A stretch of 42,121 nucleotides of DNA from Tilletiaria anomala UBC 951. Lineage: Eukaryota; Basidiomycota; Exobasidiomycetes; Georgefischeriales; Tilletiariaceae. The translations under genes were made by a program, and so were the position numbers. Positions 33,326 through 42,121 of this stretch are shown here, piece after piece; within the stretch, counting starts at the first letter, position 1, and every line of letters begins with the position of its first letter. The notes under the pieces were generated by a model. The model worked only from the letters and a program-made list of their open reading frames with translations, did no database searches and was not told where the DNA came from. The stretch is taken from positions 1 through 42,121 of the forward strand of contig NW_013546891.1 of NCBI RefSeq assembly GCF_000711695.1. Direction: 5' to 3'.

Positions 33326-35811
33326 TGAATACCGCTGAATGACAGTTGGGGAACAATCACGCGAGCTCAGCATTGAATCCTGAGAATGTAGGCGTATGTA
33401 AATGGGGGTCGAGAATATTAATACGACGGAATTCAGACGAATGCATAGGCATTGAGTGCAAGGGGTGGAAAAGAGAGTGGATGCAGCCAGAATGGAGCGG
33501 TGGTGGGGAGCAGGTGCGAAATGCTAGCGACGGCACATCGGGCTTGCTCAATTGTTGACGGCAGCCGGGGTGGATGTAACTGTGGCGTCTCGAAGGGGAT
33601 GGATGCACGGCCTGCGAGGTGAGGGTGTGGATGGAACTGAGCTGGAGAAGGAGGTGGATGCAAAATGGTTTCGAAGACGAGGTCAGGCCAATTGGAAAAG
33701 CTAATGCGGACGGCTTCGACGTCGCGTGGGTGGGCTTGAAGGGCTTCGACGCGATTGGGAGACGATCACGTTCCGCCACTCGGTTCCAAGCAATGGCTTT
33801 GACACACCTATCTCAACTCTAGTGCCAGCCGTAGGCGTAAGCTCACTCAGGCACCTTCCGCCTGTATCTTACAAACAAAAGCACGCGGCCAGTACCTCCC
33901 AGGCATTACGCCTGTGTCCTGGGATTATTCTGCTGCCGAGCAGCATCGATCCCTCGGCGACTCCGGGTTGCTGAGGGGCCAAATGCGGCCCGCCGCCTGA
34001 TTCAGGATGCAACCCTATTCATTTGGACAGCAGATCCTCACTCGTCCCACCAAAGTTCCAATGTAGGCACATGTGTTGCACCCCTCTCTTTCCATACGAG
34101 TCTCCATCGCGTCGGAGAAAGGGGCAGCGCAATAACTCAAGCGTGCTACCACCGCCGATAGTGCTTGCTGTGGTTTACTTGGCCGAATATTGACGACCTG
34201 TGACGCCGAATCCCTACCAGCAACAAAGGGGCCATGGTTTTGACGATGGCAGGTCTGGCACGATGGCGATGAAGGTCGAGTCAATCCAAGAAAGCGCCAT
34301 CTGCCCCCTGCAGCCGTTGGTAGTAAACTTGAGGACGTGATGATGGATTCCCACACCAGCACAGCCTATCAGCAGAACCTGCAGCCTCCAGACATATGGA
34401 GCGAATCGTAACTAGTCCCAGTTCGCCGGCTTGCCAGCTGCACTACACCAGTGCATCGTACCCATGCCCTGCTGGTTGACGAGCCCTCCAGGCTTTCCAC
34501 GGCCATGCTATGTAGCCACTGGGGTCTCCTTCGAAAGGAAGAGAAAGCAGCAGTTGACCCTCGTCTAAAATCAGGAGTTATGCCGACAGATATTACAGAA
34601 CCAGGACCGGGTGGTGATGACCAAAAAAGTGTATATGATGTGTTGGATTCAAATCCATAGCAATATTTAGGTAGTATGTCCATAGTATTGCATGGACTGT
34701 AGAAGCAACATAAGCTTCCGGTGCAATCGAGTGCGGCAGTGCGGAACAGTCGACTGCGAACGATCAACTCGCGTTGTGCACGAGACTGTATATCTCAACA
34801 GGTAACAACTGAATGTTCTGAAAAAATGTATGTCCATGTAGTGTCTACTCAAGTGTGCGCACATTGCACCGAACTATGATGGTAAATCAGGCAAAAGGAT
34901 GTTCTTGTGAATTGGCCTGCCAGCTTCCGCACCGGCCATACTCGCCAATCTGGTCAGCCACAGTCCGCCACACAGCACTCAGCAGACCACAGCTTGTATA
35001 GCCTGCAACAGTTGAGTGACAACTGGCAGGCGCCAACTGCCACTTTCTTGCACAGCCTGCCGCAGTAGCCAGCGGTTAGTGGCCAGCTATCGGCCTGGAG
35101 GCCCTGCGTCTGCCTGAGTAGGTCTTGAAAGGCCTGAGCCCCTGTGGCTTTCGAGCTCGAGATGGTTACATAGAGCCCGCGAGGACAGTCTGAGACAGCC
35201 TAGAGAGTAGAGGAAGGTGGAGACGCGGCTAGGTTGAGCGGGTCGCGGACCCGAGCGTATTCGTACACACTCTATTATGCACGAGAATCACAACAGATTA
35301 CAGCAGGTTGCGGCCCTAACAGTATCATGTGAAACGCCAGAGAGGAGGCTAAAATAAGAACATACAACATGTACCCACTGTCATACCGAGGCACATCAGC
35401 TACATGTTTCACATGATGAGCGATGAGCCGTTGTTTGGAAGGACGGACATTTTGAGCGTAGGTAGCACCGTAAAGATGAGTAGCGGGCATGGCGCGCTCA
35501 GGGCTTGCCACGTGTGTAACACTGCGTTGAGTACTTTACGCGTCGGCCATCCGTACGCGCGCGCGGCGCGTCGCGGCTCCCAGGCAGAGATTTCCGGTGG
35601 CATTCCAGGGACACTGAGAATCACCTACATCGACTTCTGTCAGGAGCACACCCACGCTTCAAAAGGGTTCAGTCAAACGCCTCATGTGCCTCGTTGAGAG
35701 TGCTATGACCAAATGGTGCAATAGTACATGTTGTGTTGCATGCCGCACGGCCTTTGCAACGGCCGTGAAATTCCGGACGACCAATGGGCTCCCTCACGAC
35801 ACGGAAGGCCC
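33326..35811. other. Gene-poor region of about 2.5 kb
   Basis: The part up to about 33900 is pyrimidine-rich on the minus strand and suits a long leader or promoter of the myristoylated-protein gene. The rest has no supported gene; frames on both strands are short and lack family features. A segment at about 34641-35321 begins TGTTGG and ends CTAACA, discussed as a possible old LTR. AT-rich patches occur at 34630-34700 and 34780-34850. The right end is the 3' flank of CLP1. Confidence 0.4.
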
Positions 35812-38194
35812 TCATACGTCCTGCCAATCAATCGTCTGCCAAGCCAAGGGAAGGGGGGCGTACGTATCAGTCCGAGTTAAAGGAGCGTGGTATTGAAAGA
35901 TCTGCGGAAGGGAAAGAATACTGACTCCGAGCAGCGCCGTCTTGCTGGGCAGCTTTCCAGGCAAAGGAGAGAGCACGGTCATCTTCTTCCTCTGAGCATC
36001 GATGTCGGCGCTGCAAGATGGGGCAAGGGAGAGGCAGAGTGCGTGGAGGCAAACGTCAGCACCCTTGGATACAGTGTGGTCGGCTTCGATTGGAGAGTGT
36101 GGCATATGAGAGACTCACACATGCAAGAAGCCCAGCACCTGCGCGCCAAGGATCTCATCGTCCTCCGGCGGCGGCTCCACCTCGCTATCCGCCTTCCCGG
36201 GACCGCCGCCTCCGCGCGGGGGCTGGACGAGCGCGAGAACAGCGTGCAGCAGGCTGCTCTGGTCCATGGTCGAGTTGAGCTGATCGAGCTTGACAAGCTG
36301 CGCGGCGGTGACGCTGCGCGAGGCGCCGATCGGCAGCGCTGATGTCGGCGCCATGCTCTCCTGCCCAATACGGTACACCTCGAGCAGGTCGAGCGGGATC
36401 GAAGTCGAGAATGCGTTGAGAACCGGCACGCCGCCAAGCGGCTCGCCGAGCTTGCCGCCGATGCCAGTAGCGCCGTACTCTGCACTCTTGAAGGCCGTGC
36501 GATCAGCTTCAGAGCCTCCGCCGCCGTAAAAGTAGTTGCGCACTTGCGCTCTGCGCAAACGCTCTTTGTACGTTTCGTCGAGCTCGACGACGCCTTCAGA
36601 CTTGGGCAGCTTGACGATCGAGACACCCGAAGAGCCAGCGGGGAACGCGCGGCTCAGCTCGATATTGAGCTTTTCGTGGCCTAACACAACGACAATATCG
36701 ACTGGAGATGGGGCCAGGAGCGCAGGCGACGATTGCGTGCGTCAGTCAGCGTCAGAGAGGTTCGCATCACTGCGCGTCGCGGGGAAATGAAAACTTACCC
36801 TTGAACGTCCGAATGGTGTGCTGCAGCAGTGAATACTTGTTTCTCCCGTCCGCGGTCGTGACGCCGGGCATGTCGATGAGAAGGCCACTCATGCGTGCTC
36901 TGGGATCCCGCGCGAGCCTGCGCTCAGTACCCTCAGCGAGATGTTCGATCAGCCGCCGCGCATGCAGCTCATTCTCGCGCAGCGACGTGCGGCCAAGCCA
37001 TAGCACCAACGGCGATACAGCCTGCGCGGTCGCTGAGCCCGACTGGAGGTAGCCCGTCGTTTGCGGGAACGTGCCAAAGGGAAGAGCGGGGGACGCAGAG
37101 GGAAGAAGGGGGAGTGGAATTGGTTGAAGAGGAATGGCGGACAGTGTTGCCGGCAGAGGCGGTGCGCCCTGTGGTAAGAAGGCAAGCATTGTCAGATTCT
37201 TGACTCGAATACGCACGTACTGGCCGTGCCCTTCCATCATTCACTTCTGATGGGTCAAGATTGACGATAACTGGCCACCATCCTGTGATCTGCCTGTCCT
37301 CTGCCTCTTGCTTGGCATGCTCATCCTCTTGCCTAGATGCGCCCCCGCCCCCGCCGCCCAGCGCGCCGTTCTCTTTCCCGTCCTGCTTTCTTTTTCTCCC
37401 AATGTCACACACCGCCGGACTGCGCAGCGCGAGGTTGGCGAGAAGCTTAACGAGTGACGTCTTGCCTGCCGGCTCACCGCCGACGACCATCACGCGCGGA
37501 CCTTGGCCCTCGGGCCTGTAGGCACTCGCTCCCGCCGCGCCCCCCTCCACTGCGGCCGCCGGCTTGCCTTCCTCGGTGTGGGCTTCCGACGCAAGTCCAT
37601 CCCTGTCCTGCAGTACGCTTGTTGGGCGCTTGCCGCTGAGTCGCTGCAGCTCCTCCTCGGCCAGTGCCGCCGCAAGAGAGGCGTCGTTGGCTCGCAGCTC
37701 CGCGCGCGCGCCGAGCCGCCGTTTCTCCAGCAGCAGATGCAGGTTCGCGTACGCGGAGAAAGCTGGTGAAGGCTCGTCGGCGACGTAGTCTGTTGACACG
37801 GAGCCTACTACGTGCGGGCGAATGACAGAAGAAACCGATCAAGAGAGCAAGAAAGAAAGGGTGGAAGAGGAGGGCCTGTTAGCTTGGACTGTCGTCAAAG
37901 ATAACTCTGGGCTAAAGAGGCACTCATCTCTAGCGCCGCGCCATTCCAGCTGGTGACAGCTCCTTTTGCCTCATCTCCGAAGGTGTACCACCTGTCCTCG
38001 CCCTGTGCAATCTCAGCGCCAAAGATGTCGGCATCTGGTTTACTGCTGCTGCTGCTCGCGCCGCCGCCCTGGTAGGGCCCGAGGAGGCGTATGGCGATGC
38101 GCTCGCCTCTTTCCAGCTCAAAGCGCCATTCGGAGCGCGGGGGGAGCTGGATTATCTTGCTTCCGCTGTCGGACGGGTGCGTTGCAGCAGCCAT
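35812..38194 (-). CDS. CLP1: Polyribonucleotide 5'-kinase-type mRNA 3'-processing factor Clp1
   Basis: Subunit of the cleavage and polyadenylation machinery (CF IA in yeast, CF II in animals). Exons: 38194-37924, 37807-37245, 37168-36799, 36701-36119, 36010-35812, total 661 residues. The N-terminal beta-sandwich carries WRFELERGERIAIRLLGP. The P-loop GGEPAGKT is at 200-207. NLDPSE joins GAPPLPATLSAIP across intron 2. Then follow PLVLWLGRTSLRENELHARR, MSGLLIDMPGV and FK|VDIVVVLGHEKLNIELSRAF. The C-terminal domain contains KKMTVLSPLPGKLPSKTALL. It is much longer than human (425) or yeast (445) Clp1, with Gly/Ser and Lys/Glu-rich insertions around the P-loop and an EVEPPPEDD loop. Intron 1 uses a weak GTGCCT donor, and its acceptor could shift by three bases. 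The last ~25 residues may hide another intron. Confidence 0.9.
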
Positions 38195-38356
38195 CTTGCC
38201 CGAACGTGTCGTTCTGCCTGCGAGAGGATGCGGAGAAGCGAGTGGGATAAAGGATTGCTCGCTATGGTGGGTGTGCGTTCTGGCTGCCTGAAGCAAATAT
38301 GACTTGGGAGGCTGCAAGAATCCGACGATTCATCCACCCAGCCGAGCACAGATATA

Positions 38357-38410
38357 GGCAGGCAGGCAGGCAGACAGGTACAGGCAGGCAGGCAAGGCAG
38401 CAAGCAAGCG
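38357..38410. repeat. Imperfect (GGCA)n microsatellite
   Basis: The tract is built from GGCA units with occasional GACA, GTACA and AAGC interruptions, over about 54 bp. It lies in the CLP1/transcription-factor promoter region, about 160 bp upstream of the CLP1 start. Such tetranucleotide tracts are expected to vary in length between strains. Confidence 0.85.
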
Positions 38411-38804
38411 AAGCTACGCGGAGACTTTGTAGGGCCAAGGCGAGTCCTGCACAGCAGCGTACACGCGCGAATACAATGGATGTATGTGCTGTCCCTAGGG
38501 GGGAGGGGGGTTTCTGGGTAAGCACAGCGAGCTTTCCAGACTCTGTGGAGAAGATCGCAAAGCGCAGCCCAAGCTTGACGCTGGCAGCAGCCGATGCGTA
38601 GGCAAGCCCCGAGTCGGGTGCCACAAAGTTGATGTGGGGGGACGTTCAGAAGGTGTGCAAGGCAAGCGTGGGCAACGAAGAAGGCAGAAGATGGGAGCAA
38701 TGAGGTGAGATGGATCCTTTGTAGACACTGTACGGCGGCGCTTCTGCTCTCGCACACACTCTCTGCGAGTGAGGGCAGCGCGGTTCTTTCCCATCGCTGC
38801 TGTA

Positions 38805-38819
38805 GTCAGTCAGTCAGTC
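38805..38819. repeat. Short (CAGT)n tract
   Basis: About four CAGT units in a row within the same divergent promoter region. Short and of uncertain significance. Confidence 0.7.
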
Positions 38820-39186
38820 CACCCATATGCCCCCCCCTTCCCCAGGAGACTCTTCTTTTTCTGGCACTGAACGGACTATTTCCCGGGCGCCGGTTGAACA
38901 TTTTCCCCGCCCGTGTGAGAGTATGTGTAGGAAGTAGTGCTTCAGTCGAGACTCAAGACTAACATTGATGACCTCGGCCTTGGGTGTACACAGGCAATGA
39001 TTGGACAAGGCTACATGCTCCATCCTGCAAAAGTAGCAACCATGCACCCAACGTAGCCAGCGTCTGTGCTCGACGGCTGAACGCGCAGCGCAGCCAGCTA
39101 GCCAAAAAAACAGCGACTGCCGCATGTCGTAAGAGCCATCCGCTCCTGGCTAGGACCCATCTAGTCTCCCGCACATATATCCACAG

Positions 39187-42121
39187 ATGACATCCAACCC
39201 GCACGCCGGCAGCGGCAGTCACCACTACCCTGCTCTCTCCGCGACCTACTCTGGCACACACACGCCAGAGACAGCCATGAGCCCATACCACGCAGGGCAC
39301 GCGTCCTATCCTCCGCCGCCACCAGCATCCGTACCCGCTGCAGCTTCGCACGGGATGTCGTCTCACTCCACCTCGGCCTACTCTGGCCATATCCACGGCA
39401 CATACAGCCCGCAGTACCAGACCAGCGGCACTCGCACGCCCAATGGTGGCGGGAGCAGGCTCAGCACGATCCCTCCACCCGACTTCAACATGGTCGCAGC
39501 AGCCGGGGCGGGACGAACGCAGGCGCAAGCGGAGGAACGCTACGGAGGAGAGGACGATGACGACGAAGACGACGAGGAGGAGGAGGAGGAGGAGGAAGAA
39601 GAAGAGGACGAGGACGAAGAGGACGAGGACGAACAGGACCACGCCGAGGGCAGCAGCAGCGGCGCCAAGAAGCGCAAGAGGGACAGCACAGCGGCCTCAC
39701 GACCTGGAAACACCAAGCGCAAGGCAGATGGGCCGAGCAACGCTGCCAACGGGTCATCTGGCCCCAAAAATGCGGTCGGACCCGATGGCAAGAAGCCCAA
39801 GCCCAGTCGTGGAGCCAAGGCGTGCACCAACTGCCGACGCTTGAAGATGCGCTGCGTCGGTGCTGAAAAGGGCCCGCCCTGCAATCGCTGCCGCAACTCG
39901 GGGCACGACTGCATCTTTGAGCAGTCGAATCGAGGGAAAAAAGGGAACAAGGGTCAGCGCGCAGAGGCGATGGCACAGAGTCTGAAAAAGATGGAGGCGA
40001 CGCTGGCGACCGTGCTGAAGAGCATCCGCCACCCCAGCCTTGCGGCCCAGCTCGGCGGCATGGCGACGCGCAGTCCGAGCCCCGTAGGGGACACGGCCGA
40101 TGCTGCGCGAGCTGACCGGTACACATCCGAACAGCAAGAACCGCACTTCTCCGGCATACTCCCTGCGCACGAGGCGCTTAAGCGCCGCTCCGCCCCGCGG
40201 ACGGGCGACCTGAACAAGCTGGTTCGCGACTATGAGGAGAACAAGAGCCAGGGCCAGAGCGACGAGGCCGCCGCCGCCATGGCCGCCGCAGCGCAGGAGG
40301 CCTTCTCCGGCGGTAGCCTCGACCCGGTCATCTTAGCGGCGTCGAGGAGCAGCAGCAGCCAAGCGCCGAGCATCAGCGCCGGCAGCCCTGCGGACAGCGC
40401 CCGGTCGCCCGCCTTGCCAGTATCCCTTGCGGCGCGGGCCGCCGCTGTTGCTGCCGCCAGCAGCGGCTCCATGCCTGCTACTGCTCCAGGAGCGGCGGCG
40501 ACGACGGGCACACGCTTCCTCGAGCCGATGCCGCATTACCACCGCGCCCAGCCGATGCCGCAGCGCGAGACGGTCGGGCGCTACCGCTCCAGCTCCCCGC
40601 GGATGCATGCGCTACCGGACAACACGCTCAACCCGCTCGGCCTGCTCGCCGAGGCAAGCCTGCACAACAGCCACAAAGCCAGGAGGCAGCAGCAGCAGCC
40701 TTCGGGTCACGGGCGCAGCCCGAGCAACAGCACCAGCAAAGACGGCACGTCACCAGCTACAGGCAGTGGCAGTGTCAGCGGCAGCAATGCAGCAGCAGCC
40801 TCCGGCAGCGGCCACGCTTCATCTGGAAAAGGGTCCGTTGCCGGCGACCGCGGCGGCGCAGGTAGCAGCGGCGGCAAGGAGCCCGTGTCGCTCGGTGTGG
40901 CGAACGAGACGTACTTCAAGCCGGGACCCATGACGATCTTGCCGTTGCGCCAGATCATCATCGAACGCGACTTCCAGGTAGAGATCTTGACGCAGGGTAT
41001 CGTCTCGTCGGAAGAGGTGCTGGACCTGTTCAAGATCTTCTTCAACTACTGCATGCAGCACGTCTTCCTCCTCGACCCGGACTGGCACACGCCCGAGTTC
41101 CTCTGCAGCCGTTCGCGCTTCCTCTTCACGTGCGTCTGCACCGTTGCGGCACGTTTCTACACCCGCAGGCCCGAGCTGCACGCACAGTGCTTCATGTACG
41201 CGCGCAAGTGCGCATTCGAGATCCTCGATATGGGATACAAAAGCGTCGAGATCGTACAGGGCTTCTTGCTCCTCAGCATGTGGTGCCAGCCGTCTGAGCG
41301 CTTCGAGCAGGATCTAGCTTGGTGAGTGCTGCGTCGTGTACGTGCTCTCTACGTGTATCCGCTGGCTGACGCGATAGCTGACGTGCGATCTCTACAGGCT
41401 CTTTTCCGGCGTAGCGATCCGCATCGCCACAGACCTCAACCTTCACCGCAAGAGTCTCGCTGCGCTACCTGGGCTCCCGCAGCCGGACGACCCAACTGTG
41501 CTGGACCGCGAGCGAGAGATCATGAACCGCGAGCGGACGTGGTACATCTGCTTTGTAGTCGACCGCAGCCTCAGCGGGCAGATGGGCAAGCCTTACACGA
41601 TCCGCGAGGACTGGCTCATCCGCAACTGCCGGCACTGGTGCCTGCAGCGGCTCAGCAAACCGTGGGACGTCGGCATCAGCGCCATGGTCGAACTGCAGCG
41701 CATCCAGTCGCGTCAGATTGACTTCTTGTACTCGTCCACCGCCTCCGTATCCGGGCTCAATCTGGACATCGACTACCCTTCCGTTCTGCGCGCCTTCAAC
41801 GAGCAGCTCGACGAATGGCGCGAGCTCTGGCGTTACAGGGGCCTCTTCCAGAGCCAGGACAGCCTGCCCAAGACGCAGCCGGGAGGTGGCGAAATGGATG
41901 CACAAACAGGTAGTAGCACTGCGGCTACTGCTCCTGGTGCTGCTGCGAATGACACACGTGGTTCAGCATCGTCAGGCTGCGGTAAAGCTGATAGCTCTGG
42001 AGAACAAAGGACAGGGCATGTAGATGCGACGACCAAGTTCCTCGATCAACTCGTGGGCCGAGAGCCGCCACCGGATGACGCGGACCATACTGAGCGCACC
42101 ATGTACTTTCTCGTCCGTCAG
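39187..42121 (+). CDS. Zn(II)2Cys6 fungal transcription factor, 3' end cut by window
   Basis: Nuclear DNA-binding regulator. Exon 1 is 39187-41321; exon 2 starts at 41398 and is open to the window end (GCT TG|GTGAGT...CTACAG|G, rebuilding Trp). The binuclear zinc cluster has ligands C213, C216, C223, C232, C235, C242 (CX2CX6CX8CX2CX6C; CTNCRRLKMRC then CNRCRNSGHDC), followed by a basic linker and a short coiled-coil-like helix. A nearly pure Asp/Glu run lies at about residues 122-152, followed by KKRKR, a likely nuclear signal. After a Ser/Ala/Gln-rich spacer comes the fungal-specific regulatory domain: ILTQGIVSSEEVLDLFKIFF, HVFLLDPDWHTPEF, FLFTCVCTVAARFY, LFSGVAIRIATDLNLHRKS and ERTWYICFVVDRSLSGQMGK. 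It recalls basidiomycete PriB-like factors, but targets are unknown. Residues after about 950 lie outside the window. Confidence 0.9.
39555..39645 (+). repeat. GAG/GAC trinucleotide tract coding for an acidic run
   Basis: A purine-rich tract of GAG, GAA and GAC codons inside the Zn2Cys6 factor encodes an uninterrupted Asp/Glu run. Mixed codons show it is partly degenerate rather than a fresh expansion. It could be length-variable between strains. Confidence 0.8.

Larger units (their letters stand above)
38195..39186. promoter_or_regulatory. Divergent intergenic region between CLP1 and the Zn2Cys6 factor
   Basis: The 992 bp separate two divergent starts and should contain both promoters. It includes two tetranucleotide repeat tracts (38357-38410 and 38805-38819), a C-rich patch at about 38830-38840 and a G-rich patch at about 38499-38511. 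No TATA box or known operator was recognised. Confidence 0.45.

Noticed and set aside
34643-34656. tRNA B-box-like GGATTCAAATCC
   Set aside because: It differs from the B-box consensus by an extra base, and no acceptor stem, D-arm or anticodon arm could be folded around it.
1-42121. CRISPR arrays, insertion sequences, bacterial operons, rRNA or tRNA genes
   Set aside because: No direct-repeat/spacer arrays, transposase frames or RNA gene signatures were seen; the window is eukaryotic.

Overview
The window reads as nuclear DNA of a basidiomycete fungus. The protein-coding genes are interrupted by short introns (mostly 60-120 nt, GTGAGT-like donors), coding regions are GC-rich, and the products include DHH1, EDC3, RBX1, CLP1, a TFIP11-type G-patch protein, an MCM-binding protein and a Zn(II)2Cys6 factor. 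The style (large exons, serine/alanine/glutamine-rich proteins, compact convergent genes) fits Ustilaginomycotina best, but the order cannot be fixed from sequence alone. No tRNA, rRNA, CRISPR or bacterial-type operon was seen.

Layout: 1-2014 (+) is the 3' part of a Mup1-like amino-acid permease cut by the window edge. About 2.3 kb follow with only one candidate decayed secreted-protein gene near 3.0-3.6 kb. From 4.3 to 15.2 kb genes are dense: DHH1 (-), EDC3 (+), an NPY1/NUDT12-type NADH pyrophosphatase (-), an MCMBP homologue (+), a two-AN1 zinc-finger protein (-) and RBX1 (+). They alternate head-to-head and tail-to-tail. A decayed WSC-domain gene (-) lies at 15.7-17.1 kb, then about 2.2 kb without a supported gene. 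From 19.3 to 33.3 kb are a BCAS3-domain protein (+), a TFIP11/Ntr1 G-patch protein (-) and a 1691-residue disordered protein with an N-myristoylation motif (-). A gene-poor 2.5 kb follows, then CLP1 (-) and a Zn2Cys6 transcription factor (+) that runs off the right edge.

Functionally, four genes act in RNA metabolism. DHH1 and EDC3 are direct partners in mRNA decapping and P-bodies and here share one divergent 766-bp intergenic region. TFIP11/Ntr1 acts in spliceosome disassembly and CLP1 in mRNA 3'-end formation. RBX1 (cullin-RING ligases) and MCMBP (replication complex) add cell-cycle functions.

The most striking observation is an apparent 2-nucleotide micro-exon in DHH1. It restores the reading frame and exactly rebuilds the conserved FEAGFE(K/R)PSP Q-motif region. 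All exon boundaries were read by eye and checked only by phase arithmetic and family conservation; no transcript data or searches were available.
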